Part shown: in pieces, positions 1 to 7,853 of the stretch
Numbering within the stretch: the stretch's first letter is position 1
Layout of the letters: every line of letters starts with the position of its first letter
From: Ruminococcaceae bacterium UBA1404
GTDB taxonomy: Bacteria; Bacillota; Clostridia; Oscillospirales; Ruminococcaceae
Length of the DNA stretch: 57,149 nucleotides
Direction: 5' to 3'
Assembly: GCA_002305075.1 (NCBI GenBank)
Contig: DBQC01000024.1
Location: 415-57,563, forward strand
Position numbers and translations under genes: made by a program
The notes under the pieces: model-generated
Databases searched by the model: none
Told to the model about the DNA's origin: nothing
The model's input: the letters and a program-made list of their open reading frames with translations, nothing else

Positions 1-540
1 CTGATGCTCGGCGCCTGCGGTATTTTTGACCTGTTTTGGTGGAGCATCCTTGGGGAAATGCTGGATTATAGCGACAACCCGGCGCATACCTTTGGCATGG
101 GGCTTTCCGCCAATGTATTCGGCGTGCTTTGCGGAGGCATCCTGGGAATGGCTGTGACATCCATCGGGCTTCCCTGTGCGGAGGTGGCGGTGATAGCTCT
201 TACGGTGGTCTGCGTTACCCTGGTGATGCTTCCACCCCTCAACCATCAGCTTGTTCTGTTGCTTAAAAGCCATGCCTACCTTGCCGCCTATGACAATATG
301 AGTCAGTCGCAACAAACCGACATTGTGCGTCAAATTAAAACCCTTGACCCGCTGACTGCCCGGGAGCAAGAGGTATTGCAGCTCATCCTTTCCGGCAAAT
401 CCAACCGGGAGATTGCCGGGGCTTTGTTTATCAGTGAGAATACCGTTAAAACACATGCAAGAAGCATTTTTTCAAAATACGATGTAGGGAGCCGCGCGGA
501 GCTCATCAGCACACTGCTGAAAAACCAAATCGTTGGATGA
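1..540 (+). CDS. Membrane-bound LuxR-type transcriptional regulator, 3' part
   Basis: The frame is open from the first base of the window, so the N-terminus is missing. What remains is at least two hydrophobic segments (about residues 30-55 and 60-80) followed by a C-terminal LuxR-type helix-turn-helix. That domain starts at LTAREQEVLQLILSGKSNRE (about residue 115) and includes the recognition-helix motif ISENTVKTHARSIFSKY. This layout matches the large family of regulators with a multi-pass transporter-like membrane half and a LuxR DNA-binding tail, known from anaerobic Clostridia and Coriobacteria. The signal and target genes cannot be read from the sequence. A strong terminator follows 30 bp after the stop. 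Confidence 0.8.
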   Translation: MMLGACGIFDLFWWSILGEMLDYSDNPAHTFGMGLSANVFGVLCGGILGMAVTSIGLPCAEVAVIALTVVCVTLVMLPPLNHQLVLLLKSHAYLAAYDNMSQSQQTDIVRQIKTLDPLTAREQEVLQLILSGKSNREIAGALFISENTVKTHARSIFSKYDVGSRAELISTLLKNQIVG

Positions 541-572
541 TACAAAAAGCTGCATGGATACTGGTTTAGCTG

Positions 573-604
573 GCCCCTCACCCTTTTGGGTGAGGGGCAT
601 TTTT
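573..604 (+). terminator. Rho-independent terminator after the LuxR-type gene
   Basis: A perfect 11-bp stem, GCCCCTCACCC paired with GGGTGAGGGGC around a TTTT loop (573-598), is followed by ATTTTTA. It ends transcription of the regulator gene. Confidence 0.9.
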
Positions 605-729
605 ATGTTAATTCGCCCTTTCGAACGATGCTTTTTGAGACATCCTCCCCTAAAATCTATACTGGAGAAGGTATGGTTCAACCTTAAGCTTTATAATAAA
701 GCACGCCGACAGAAAGGTGATTTTGTACA

Positions 730-860
730 ATGAAACGAAAAATATTACCTATTCTGCTTGTAGCAGCCATGCTCTGTCCACGATATCCGGTCTTTTGGGA
801 TGCGGAAAAAACGGTTTTGCCTCAACCGAAATTGCTGCGGACAAAGCAGCAGAAATATGA
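730..860 (+). pseudogene. Remnant of a small lipoprotein gene, frameshifted
   Basis: An ATG at 730, behind the RBS-like GAAAGGTGA, opens a typical signal peptide start (MKRKILPILLVAAM). The frame then shifts near 769-775. In another frame it continues as ALSTISGLLGCGKNGFASTE and stops at 858-860. Together the two parts look like a lipoprotein signal peptide with an LLGC lipobox, but no mature domain of useful length follows before the stop. The downstream membrane-protein gene starts only 3 bp later. The best reading is a decayed lipoprotein gene. A very short functional leader or a sequencing error at the shift are the alternatives. Confidence 0.45.
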
Positions 861-863
861 ATT

Positions 864-1265
864 ATGAATGGCACACCAAATAATAGCCGATTAAAACGAA
901 TACTTCTGCGGATTTCATCCGTACTGATGCTGCTTGCCGCCCTGCCCATGCTGCTGTGGTGCCTGGGTCTCATTAACAATGCCGCGTTGGATCGGGATTT
1001 TTCTTACGCCGGAGCGGGTTGCTTCGCATCTGGAATAACCTATGTCTTTTCTATGGTACCGGCCATCGCGGGCCTTGTTTTTGCAGGGCAGCGCCACCGA
1101 TATCGCTGGTGCCGGGGGCTCGGTTATATCCAACTGGCAGCGGGAGTACTGCTGCTCGTTCCGCTTGGCCACTATGCCGCTCTAACCCTGCCACCGCTTT
1201 TCATCCTGACCATCCTCTATCTGTTTGGCGTGGGCTGGCGCGAAAACCGGGACAGTGAACAATAA
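864..1265 (+). CDS. Small multi-pass membrane protein of unknown function
   Basis: The product is 133 aa with about four hydrophobic segments: residues 13-37, 50-70, 88-103 and 107-122. A basic N-terminus (LKRILLRISS) suggests an inner-membrane protein. No family was recognised. It lies between a lipoprotein remnant and a zinc-ribbon gene that begins 16 bp after its stop, so the genes from 730 to 3079 are probably cotranscribed. A TATAAT at 692-697 could be the promoter -10, but no convincing -35 was seen. The region is more A+T-rich than the genes after 3.3 kb. Confidence 0.6.
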   Translation: MNGTPNNSRLKRILLRISSVLMLLAALPMLLWCLGLINNAALDRDFSYAGAGCFASGITYVFSMVPAIAGLVFAGQRHRYRWCRGLGYIQLAAGVLLLVPLGHYAALTLPPLFILTILYLFGVGWRENRDSEQ

Positions 1266-1281
1266 TGAAGGGAGCGCTCTA

Positions 1282-2706
1282 ATGGCAAAGAAGAAAAATA
1301 GCAAAAATATCCCCCTGCCCATCCTCATCATTATCTACGCCGCACTGCTGTATGGCATATATGTAAGCCTATCTACACTGACTCTGGCAATATGGGGCGA
1401 GTCCGTCATGGGTACGGTGGACAGATATGGGTCGCAGCTGGTTGATAGCAATGCGGGGCCTAACCGCTCTCGCGCTGTTTCCAAGGGCTATTGGTTTATG
1501 GCAAACGGCAAGGAATACCGGAGCCATGTGATTTACCAAAGCGATGAGGCGTGGCCGAATTTAGACGAAGGCGAAACCCGCTCCGAGCGCATCCGCTACC
1601 TTCCCATTTTTCCATACATCAACAAGCCCGCCATGCAGAGCGAATTTGACGAGATGGGCGGGGTAGCAATTATCTACCATATTCTCGTTCCCATTGGTTG
1701 CCTATTTTTACTGCTGCTTCTTACACGCACAGTCAAAGGCGAGAAAAAGAAGAAACCAGCGAAGAGGAAACGCACCGCAAAATCCGCGCCGTGCGGAGAA
1801 CCTCAAATAATCGAATCAAGGAGTGGTACGGATATGTTTTGTACGAACTGCGGAAACAAGCTGCCTGAGGGCGCAGCTTTCTGTTCGGGCTGCGGCACAA
1901 AAATACGGGCCAGCGCCCCCGGAGTATGCACAGCCTGCGGTGCAAAGCTGCCCGAGGGTGCGGCTTTTTGTTCTGATTGCGGTGCAAAAATACAGGCCAG
2001 CGCCCCCGGAGTATGTACAGCCTGCGGCGCAGAACTGCCGGACGACGCCGAATTTTGCATCAACTGCGGTAAGGCGGTGAATTTGGCAGCGCCGGGACCG
2101 ATGGAACCGAGCCGGACAGTAACTTCAGCGCCCCCACAGAGCAGCACGGGATTAATCGGCTTTTCCGACAGGTTTAACCACCCGGAGATCTTGGCCATCG
2201 CGCAAAAAAACAGAAAGTATTCCATTGGTTTTATGTGGATATTGACCTTTGTGCCGCTCATAGGCTTTCCCGTTGCCGGTCTGCTGATGGATGATATGCC
2301 TTTTGGCGAAGCCGTAGTCATTGGCACTGTTCTCTCTCTTGTTATACTGGTCATTAATTTGCTGGCGCTGCGAGGGGCTAAGAAGCCCATGTGGGAGGGC
2401 GTGGTTGTCAATAAGTACAGCAAAGAAAAATACAAACATCGGGACGGATCCGAAACCTATACGGAATTCACCACAGTCATTACCACCGACGCGGGCAAGA
2501 AAAAGACCATCGTAGAAAGAGACAGCAGGCGACATATGTACGATTATCTCTCGGTTGGCGACAGGGTGCGCTATCACCCCAAGTTCAGTACATACGAAAA
2601 ATATGATAAATCCAAAGACCGCATCATCTACTGCAATGTTTGCACCAAGATGAATCCCATACAAAACGATCGCTGCAAGTGGTGTAATAATTTATTATTT
2701 AAATAA
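1282..2706 (+). CDS. Membrane protein with three tandem zinc ribbons and DUF3592-like domains
   Basis: The start chosen is ATG 1282, behind GAAGGGA; the frame is open further upstream. The product is about 474 aa. From the N-terminus it has a TM helix, a DUF3592-like extracytoplasmic part, a second TM and a basic linker (KKKKPAKRKR). Then come three zinc ribbons, CTNCG..CSGCG, CTACG..CSDCG and CTACG..CINCG. Two more TM helices, another DUF3592-like stretch and a last CNVC..CKWC ribbon follow. An ATG at 1834 has a good RBS (AAGGAG 1818-1823) and starts MFCTNCG, exactly how free-standing zinc-ribbon proteins of Clostridia usually begin. The gene may therefore be a fusion or have two starts. Function unknown. 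Confidence 0.7.
   Translation: MAKKKNSKNIPLPILIIIYAALLYGIYVSLSTLTLAIWGESVMGTVDRYGSQLVDSNAGPNRSRAVSKGYWFMANGKEYRSHVIYQSDEAWPNLDEGETRSERIRYLPIFPYINKPAMQSEFDEMGGVAIIYHILVPIGCLFLLLLLTRTVKGEKKKKPAKRKRTAKSAPCGEPQIIESRSGTDMFCTNCGNKLPEGAAFCSGCGTKIRASAPGVCTACGAKLPEGAAFCSDCGAKIQASAPGVCTACGAELPDDAEFCINCGKAVNLAAPGPMEPSRTVTSAPPQSSTGLIGFSDRFNHPEILAIAQKNRKYSIGFMWILTFVPLIGFPVAGLLMDDMPFGEAVVIGTVLSLVILVINLLALRGAKKPMWEGVVVNKYSKEKYKHRDGSETYTEFTTVITTDAGKKKTIVERDSRRHMYDYLSVGDRVRYHPKFSTYEKYDKSKDRIIYCNVCTKMNPIQNDRCKWCNNLLFK
1861..2060 (+). repeat. Tandem 87-bp repeat encoding zinc-ribbon units
   Basis: Units begin at 1861, 1948 and 2035 (CTGCCTGAG, CTGCCCGAG, CTGCCGGAC), so the period is 87 bp or 29 codons. The first two units are nearly identical over long stretches, including the linker CCAGCGCCCCCGGAGTATG. 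This indicates recent duplication within the gene. Each unit carries a CxxCG..CxxCG zinc site. The third unit is partial. Confidence 0.85.
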
Positions 2707-2719
2707 AGGAGGACTTAAA

Positions 2720-3079
2720 ATGAAACAGTTTACCACCCTGCTCGAGGCGGCGGAGCTAGCCGCCACACGCTGCAAAGGCTGGAAGTTCGCCACTTCCGAT
2801 GAGAGATTCGATACAAAAGACTTGCTGATACTGGCCGAGACAAGCGACAATGAAGATCCCATCGACGAGGACAACTTTTATGTGGTATCACCCTCCGGAG
2901 CCATCGGCTTATGCATAGATGGCGAGGACATCGAATGGTTGTTTCTGACCGAAGCCGCACCCAATGAAGATTTGCCGCTTACTTACCAAGCTGCCCCACA
3001 AGCAAGGTTCTGCTCCGAGTGTGGCGCACCTGTCGTGCTAAACGCGCTTTTTTGCGGAAAGTGCGGAAATAGATTATAA
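2720..3079 (+). CDS. Small acidic protein with C-terminal zinc ribbon
   Basis: The product is 119 aa. ATG 2720 has a strong RBS (AAGGAGG at 2707-2713) just after the stop of the previous gene, so the two are probably translated from one message. The first 90 residues are soluble and acidic with no family recognised. The C-terminus is a zinc ribbon, CSECGAPVVLNALFCGKCGN, of the same kind as in the upstream protein. This suggests the two products act in the same zinc-ribbon-linked process, which is unknown. Confidence 0.65.
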   Translation: MKQFTTLLEAAELAATRCKGWKFATSDERFDTKDLLILAETSDNEDPIDEDNFYVVSPSGAIGLCIDGEDIEWLFLTEAAPNEDLPLTYQAAPQARFCSECGAPVVLNALFCGKCGNRL

Positions 3080-3130
3080 GCCATCTTTGAATAATACCGA
3101 AGAATGCTAACAATGTGGCATAATAGTTAA

Positions 3131-3176
3131 GACGAACAGGCAGCTGTTTTACCTGCTGTCTGTTCGTCTTTTATAT
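3131..3176 (+). terminator. Terminator closing the zinc-ribbon block
   Basis: GACGAACAGGCAG pairs imperfectly with CTGCTGTCTGTTCGTC (3131-3168), followed by TTTTATATCTTTTT. The rest of 3177-3320 shows no gene, only T-rich DNA up to the end of sfsA on the other strand. Confidence 0.8.
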
Positions 3177-3320
3177 CTTTTTCCGTATTCAGTTTATCCC
3201 GACCCTCGGTTCGCAAGTTGTCTTGTAGACTATTCGAGTTATTGTGGGGGTTTTTGTGCAGAAAGGGCAGGCAAAAAAGCAGGCAGTTCCTTTCCGATTG
3301 AGATGCCTTCGGCGGTTCGG

Positions 3321-4010
3321 TCAGAGGGCTATGGGCACCGGTTGGGCAAGGGTGATGCTCCGGGGGGTTACATGGCTGCGATAGCAGTAGAGATGCACCC
3401 CGCCCTCCTTAGCGGCTCGCAGAGCCTCGGCAAAGGCCGGGTGGGTCCGGGCGTTGGGCGAAAAGCTCCGGACATCCTCCATCTGTACCAAAAAGAACAC
3501 GGCGGTGGGATGGCCTTTGGCGGCCAGTTCGGTCAGCTCCTGCAGATGCCGCAGACCCCGCTGGGTGGGTGCATCGGGAAAGAGGGCCAGGCCTTCCTGC
3601 TCAAGGGTGACCCCCTTGACCTCCTTGTAGCCGGGCTGTCCGCCGGGGCCGTCAAATCCGATGTCAAAGCGGCTGTTTCCCACCCGAATCTCCCTGCGAA
3701 GGCCGGACAGGCGGCCGAGTCCGGTTAGCTCAAGGCCGCCCTCTAAGGCCTCATACACCACCCGGTTGGGGGCCTGCGAATCGATGTTCACCAGCCGCTC
3801 GCCCTTTTGCACCGCTATCAGCGTATAGGCGGTTTTGCGTCCGGGGGCAGCGGGCAGCAGCCAAACCTCAGCGCCGGGCAGCAGCAGCTCGCCAAGGCGA
3901 CCGGTGTTGCGAACATGGGCCCGCACGGTGCGCTGTCCAATCCGGCAGATGGCCACAAAGCGGTTGGGGCGGCTTAAAAATATAGCCGGACAGGTGGGCG
4001 GATAAATCAA
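3321..4010 (-). CDS. sfsA: SfsA family DNA/RNA nuclease-like protein (sugar fermentation stimulation)
   Basis: The product is 229 aa, the usual SfsA length. It starts at a TTG (4010) about 7 nt after GGGAGG. Family signatures seen are NRFVAICRIGQRTVRAHVRN near the N-terminus, EVKGVTL in the middle, FPDAPTQRGLRHLQEL and VFFLVQMEDVRSFSPN. The C-terminal half has the PD-(D/E)xK-like core of the family, and E. coli SfsA is reported to bind nucleic acid. The cellular role is uncertain. It is the last gene of a minus-strand series that begins with an amino-acid ABC importer, but a G+C-rich hairpin separates it from the peptidase gene. Confidence 0.88.
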   Translation of the reverse strand: MIYPPTCPAIFLSRPNRFVAICRIGQRTVRAHVRNTGRLGELLLPGAEVWLLPAAPGRKTAYTLIAVQKGERLVNIDSQAPNRVVYEALEGGLELTGLGRLSGLRREIRVGNSRFDIGFDGPGGQPGYKEVKGVTLEQEGLALFPDAPTQRGLRHLQELTELAAKGHPTAVFFLVQMEDVRSFSPNARTHPAFAEALRAAKEGGVHLYCYRSHVTPRSITLAQPVPIAL

Positions 4011-4036
4011 AACGGGGCCTCCCTTTGGCGCAAATC

Positions 4037-4067
4037 ACCCCCCGGGCGCCGGGGCGTCCGGGGGGGT
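4037..4067 (-). terminator. G+C-rich hairpin between the M20 peptidase gene and sfsA
   Basis: A run of C (about 4037-4045) pairs with a run of G (about 4058-4067) around a GGCGCC-containing loop. On the minus strand it is followed by GATTTGCGCC, a poor U-tract. It may be a weak terminator or an RNA-stabilising hairpin. Confidence 0.45.
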
Positions 4068-4083
4068 TATGGGGCCTGTGTTA

Positions 4084-5490
4084 TCAGTCGATGCAGGCGG
4101 TTTTCATAATATGGATGAGCGTGCGGACGCCCTGGCCGAGAGCCGGGATGCCCTGGCGCTCGTCGGTGCCGTGGACGGTGTGGCCCAGAACCATGCCGTC
4201 GATCATGGGACGGAAGCGGTAGCAGCAGTCGCAGAGATTCTCATAGTGGCAAGCGTCGGTGCCGCCCATGATGAGACCGGGAACAAAGCCCGCCTCGGGG
4301 AAGAACTCGGCTACCGCCGACTTGATGATATCCATGCCGTAGGATTCGGCTTTAGAGATGCCCGAGGGATTGCGGCCCTTGAGCACATGCACATCCACAT
4401 CGAGGCCCTCGGTGGCCTTCTTCATATGCTCGAGAACCTTGTCCACCGTCTCCTGAGGAGCCAGCCGCAGGTTGACCACACTCTCCACCCGCTGGGGCAG
4501 CACATTGGGGGCGGGCGAGCCGCTGATCATGTTGCAGGCAATGGTGGTGTGCAGCATGGGAGCCAGCTTATCGTCGCTTAGGAAGAAGTCCATTATCTCT
4601 TTCTGATTGCCCTCGGGATCGGCCATCAGCGTCTTAAAGGGCTCCTCGGTGGCGTAGGGCGCCAGCGCCTTGCACATGGCCAATACCACCTCGTTCATCT
4701 CGGGGGTAAAGGGATTGCTTTCGATGGCCACAATGGCCTTGGCCACCACACCCAGAGCGGTGCCCTTGCCGGGACGGGAGCTGTGGCCGCCCTTGGAGTA
4801 GGCGTTTACGGCCATGTCTACATAGCCTTTTTCAAATATGTTCACATTGGCCAGAAGCTTACCGGGAGCACCATAGGTGTCGCCCAAAATAAAGCCGCCA
4901 CCCTCGTCCAGCACAAACTCGAGGGATACACCCTGAGCCTCCAAATACTTTGCCGTCTCGCCAGCGCCGTTGACGCCCAGGACTTCCTCATCGTGGCCAA
5001 AGGCAAGGTAAATGCCCCGCTTGGGAGTATAGCCCTTGTTAATGAGATATTCGGCTGCCGACAGCACGCCGATGACCATGCTCTTACAGTCGGAGGAGCC
5101 ACGACCCCAGACAAAATCGTCGGCAATCACGCCGCCATAGGCGGGGTGCGTCCAATCATCTTCGGTGCCGGGAGCCACGGGCACCACATCGAGGTGACCC
5201 ATAAACAGTGCCGGCTTGAGGCTGCTGTCGCTGCCCGGCCAGTAGTAGAGCAGGCTCATCTCGTTGATAACCGTCTTCTCAAACTTCTCGTGCACAGCGG
5301 GAAAGGTCTTTTCCAAATACTCGTGTAGCCCGAGGAAGGGTGCCCGGTCAATCTCGTCCTGATTGGGAGATGCCACCGTGGCATACTTCACCGAGCCGGC
5401 CAGCGCTTGCGCGGCCTGCTGTACATCGAAGTCGCTGTAAAGATCGGTCTTGCCAAAATAGTGGTTTAGGCTGTCGGCGGTGATTTTCAT
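4084..5490 (-). CDS. M20 family metallopeptidase (dipeptidase / carboxypeptidase S-like)
   Basis: The product is 468 aa with no signal peptide, so it is cytoplasmic. Zinc-site motifs of the M20 family are present: GHLDVVP, then WGRGSSDCKSMV (bridging Asp), the catalytic pair in GHDEEVLG and the last His in MGGTDACHYENL. A dimerisation domain begins near GYVDMAVNAYSKGGHSSRPG. The length and motifs fit the carboxypeptidase S/PM20D1-like branch acting on dipeptides or N-acyl amino acids. The gene lies 31 bp downstream of the amino-acid ABC ATPase gene. The inference is that it trims imported peptides or acylated amino acids inside the cell. Confidence 0.85.
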   Translation of the reverse strand: MKITADSLNHYFGKTDLYSDFDVQQAAQALAGSVKYATVASPNQDEIDRAPFLGLHEYLEKTFPAVHEKFEKTVINEMSLLYYWPGSDSSLKPALFMGHLDVVPVAPGTEDDWTHPAYGGVIADDFVWGRGSSDCKSMVIGVLSAAEYLINKGYTPKRGIYLAFGHDEEVLGVNGAGETAKYLEAQGVSLEFVLDEGGGFILGDTYGAPGKLLANVNIFEKGYVDMAVNAYSKGGHSSRPGKGTALGVVAKAIVAIESNPFTPEMNEVVLAMCKALAPYATEEPFKTLMADPEGNQKEIMDFFLSDDKLAPMLHTTIACNMISGSPAPNVLPQRVESVVNLRLAPQETVDKVLEHMKKATEGLDVDVHVLKGRNPSGISKAESYGMDIIKSAVAEFFPEAGFVPGLIMGGTDACHYENLCDCCYRFRPMIDGMVLGHTVHGTDERQGIPALGQGVRTLIHIMKTACID

Positions 5491-5521
5491 GTTATCCCTG
5501 CTTTCTTACAATGATGATGGA

Positions 5522-6247
5522 TCAGTGGAGCACCTTGCTAAGGAACTCCTGGGTGCGCGGGTTTTGAGGGTTGCCAAACAGCTGCGCCGGGGGCCCGCTT
5601 TCGGCAATAATGCCCTCATCCATAAATAATACCCTATCCGACACCTCTTTTGCAAACCCCATTTCGTGCGTGACAATAATGGTGGTCATGCCTCCCTCAA
5701 CAAGGCTGCGAATAACCTCTAAAACTTCGCCCACCATCTCGGGGTCGAGGGCGCTGGTGGGTTCGTCAAACAACATGACATCGGGCTCCATGGCCAGCGC
5801 CCGCACAATGGCCAAGCGCTGCTTTTGACCGCCCGACAGCCGCTTGGGATATTCGGCGGCCTTATCTTTAAGCCCTACCCGTTCGAGCAGCATCAGTCCC
5901 AATTCCCGGGCCTCGGACTGACTCTTTTTGCCCAGCGTGGTGGGGGCCAGCGTGATGTTTTCCATGACGCTCAGGTGAGGGAATACATTAAACTGCTGGA
6001 ACACCATGCCCATCTTTTGACGGTGGAGGTTGATGTTGACCGCTTTGTCGGTGATGTCCACCCCTTCAAAGATAATCTGGCCGCCGGTGGGTACTTCGAG
6101 CAGATTAAGGCAGCGCAAAAAGGTGGATTTTCCGCTGCCCGAAGGCCCGATGACCGACACAACCTCACCTTTGTGGATTTCTTCGTCCACGCCTTTGAGC
6201 ACATGAAGCTTGCCAAAATGTTTGTGCAGACCGATGGTTTTAATCAC
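5522..6247 (-). CDS. Polar amino-acid ABC transporter ATP-binding protein
   Basis: The start chosen is GTG 6247 (VIKTIGLHKHFG), behind AAAGGAGG. It overlaps the permease stop by 8 bp, giving 241 aa, the normal size. The frame stays open upstream, but the extra residues do not look like the family. Motifs are Walker A GPSGSGKST, Q-loop VFQQFNVFPHL, ABC signature LSGGQKQR, Walker B VMLFDEPTSALDPE and the H-loop VTHEMGFA. These are typical of the GlnQ/HisP/ArtP subfamily. It powers uptake of amino acids with the permease and binding protein encoded upstream. Confidence 0.93.
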   Translation of the reverse strand: MIKTIGLHKHFGKLHVLKGVDEEIHKGEVVSVIGPSGSGKSTFLRCLNLLEVPTGGQIIFEGVDITDKAVNINLHRQKMGMVFQQFNVFPHLSVMENITLAPTTLGKKSQSEARELGLMLLERVGLKDKAAEYPKRLSGGQKQRLAIVRALAMEPDVMLFDEPTSALDPEMVGEVLEVIRSLVEGGMTTIIVTHEMGFAKEVSDRVLFMDEGIIAESGPPAQLFGNPQNPRTQEFLSKVLH

Positions 6248-6902
6248 TGGCTGCCAGCCTCCTTTCGTAGAGGGCCACCAGCTTAGAAAGCGTAAAGGTA
6301 ACCACAAAATAAATCATACCCACCAGCACCAAGGGCTCGATGGTGAGATAGAGCGCACCGCTGATGGTCTTATACTGGCTCATAAGGTCGCCGCCAAAGA
6401 AGGTGGACACCAGCGAGGTTTCCTTAATAACCATGACAAACTCGTTGGCCAAAGAGGGCAGAATATTCTTAACCGCCTGCGGCAGCACAATTTTAAGCAT
6501 GGTCTGACTGCCGTTTAGCCCAAGGCTGCGGGCAGCCTCGGTCTGGCCGCTGTCCACCGCCTGAATGCCGGAGCGGATAATCTCGGCCACATAGCCCGAG
6601 CTGTTGATGATGAGCGCCAGCAAAATGCTGACATTCTGGTGAATATCCATGCCCAACATCTTGGGCAGGCCAAAATAGAAAAAGTATAGCTGCAATAGCA
6701 GCGGGGTGCCCCGGATGATCTCTATGTAGGCGGTGGCCACAAAGCGCAGTAGCTTGATTTTGGCCATGCGCAAAAAGCAGATAACGGCACCCAATATGGT
6801 GCCAAAGAACACCGTGGCCGCCGAATAAAGCAGCGTGACCTGCAGGCCCTTTAAAAAGAGCGGCCAAAACCGGGTGGCCACATTAAGTATGGTAGCAAGC
6901 AA
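6240..6902 (-). CDS. Polar amino-acid ABC transporter permease
   Basis: The product is 220 aa with about five TM helices. It has the HEQRF/HisM-type features of this family: FLKGLQVTLLYSAATVFFG at the N-terminus, EIIRGTPLLLQLYFFYFG, and the EAA loop EAARSLGLNGSQTMLKIVLP that contacts the ATPase. The start is a TTG (6902) after AAGGAAGG. A single permease gene implies a homodimer. It sits between the binding-protein gene, from which a hairpin separates it, and the overlapping ATPase gene. Confidence 0.93.
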   Translation of the reverse strand: MLATILNVATRFWPLFLKGLQVTLLYSAATVFFGTILGAVICFLRMAKIKLLRFVATAYIEIIRGTPLLLQLYFFYFGLPKMLGMDIHQNVSILLALIINSSGYVAEIIRSGIQAVDSGQTEAARSLGLNGSQTMLKIVLPQAVKNILPSLANEFVMVIKETSLVSTFFGGDLMSQYKTISGALYLTIEPLVLVGMIYFVVTFTLSKLVALYERRLAASD

Positions 6903-6954
6903 GCGTACACCTTCCTTCCCTGCCCGAACCTAAGTGTGGGCAGCGGGTATTAAA

Positions 6955-6992
6955 GGGCCGCCTTCCCCCATGGGCGGGGAAGACGGCCCCCC
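6955..6992 (-). terminator. Partial terminator / processing hairpin between binding protein and permease genes
   Basis: GGGCCGCCTTCCCC (from 6955) pairs with GGGGAAGACGGCCC. The RNA stem is 14 bp with one G-U pair, and TTTAATA follows on the minus strand. A hairpin here commonly makes the binding protein more abundant than the membrane components. Confidence 0.7.
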
Positions 6993-7004
6993 TTATAGTC
7001 TGGA

Positions 7005-7853
7005 TTAGGAGACAGCCAGGCTGTCGGACAGTTCCTGAGCCTCGCCGATCCACTTCTGATAGAGCCCCTCGGCTTCCACCTCGGCGATAATCTCGTTAAT
7101 CTTGGCCAGCAGTTCGGGGCTGTTCTTCATAAGCCCCACCCGGGTACCTTCCGAGACATAGTCGTAGCGGTATTCGCTCATCACGATGGCATCGTAGTTC
7201 TTGGCGTACTGGTCGCCCGAGGCACCGCTCATGCCCAGCGCATCGACCTTGCCCTCCACCAGCATCATAATGCCGTCATTGATGTTCGTAATGAGCTGGG
7301 GCTTGGCATCGGGCAGCTGCTGGGTTAGCAGCTCATGCTGGAGCGAGCCGTTTTGCACGGCCACGGTCTTGCCGGCAAAGTCCTCGGCCTTGGTGTACTG
7401 GTCGGCCTCGTCGGCCCGCACAAGAAGTCCCTGATAGCCGGTTTTGTTGTAGCCCTCCGACAGATCCATCACCTCGGCGCGGTCGGCCTTATAGGCAAGG
7501 CCCGAAATGGCCATATCGGCTGTGCCCTGCTGTACGGCGGCCAGTACGGCCGAAAAGTCCATGGACTTAATCTCCAGCTCTACACCCAGCTTATCGGCTA
7601 TGTATTTTGCCAGCTCGATGTCGGCGCCTACAATGGACTCCTGACCGGTTTTGGTGGGGTCAATAAACTCGAAAGGGGCAAAGTCGGGAGAGGTGGCCAG
7701 CACTATTTTGCCCGAGGCCAAAATTCTCTCTAGGCTGTTTTGGGGCTCGGCCGGGGCGTTCGGTTCGGACGGGGCGGCCGGCTGGCTGTTGCAGCCGGTG
7801 AGCACGGCCAACATCATCAGGCCGGCCAAGGTGAGGGTTAAAAGCTTTTTCAT
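7005..7853 (-). CDS. Amino-acid ABC transporter substrate-binding lipoprotein
   Basis: The product is 282 aa. The lipoprotein signal peptide MKKLLTLTLAGLMMLAVLTGC has lipobox LTGC (Cys21), followed by a Pro/Ala-rich linker. The rest is a SBP_bac_3 domain: GKIVLATSPDFAPFEFID at its start, GADIELAKYIADKLGVEL, then VLAAVQQGTADMAISGLAYK. It should sit on the outside of the membrane and deliver an amino acid to the permease. The ligand cannot be told from sequence. It is the first gene of the operon, with its own promoter and a palindrome upstream. Confidence 0.93.
   Translation of the reverse strand: MKKLLTLTLAGLMMLAVLTGCNSQPAAPSEPNAPAEPQNSLERILASGKIVLATSPDFAPFEFIDPTKTGQESIVGADIELAKYIADKLGVELEIKSMDFSAVLAAVQQGTADMAISGLAYKADRAEVMDLSEGYNKTGYQGLLVRADEADQYTKAEDFAGKTVAVQNGSLQHELLTQQLPDAKPQLITNINDGIMMLVEGKVDALGMSGASGDQYAKNYDAIVMSEYRYDYVSEGTRVGLMKNSPELLAKINEIIAEVEAEGLYQKWIGEAQELSDSLAVS

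Noticed and set aside
533..733. Possible 66-aa gene after the LuxR-type gene
   Set aside because: It runs through the strong terminator at 573-604, lacks an RBS and has no recognisable sequence.
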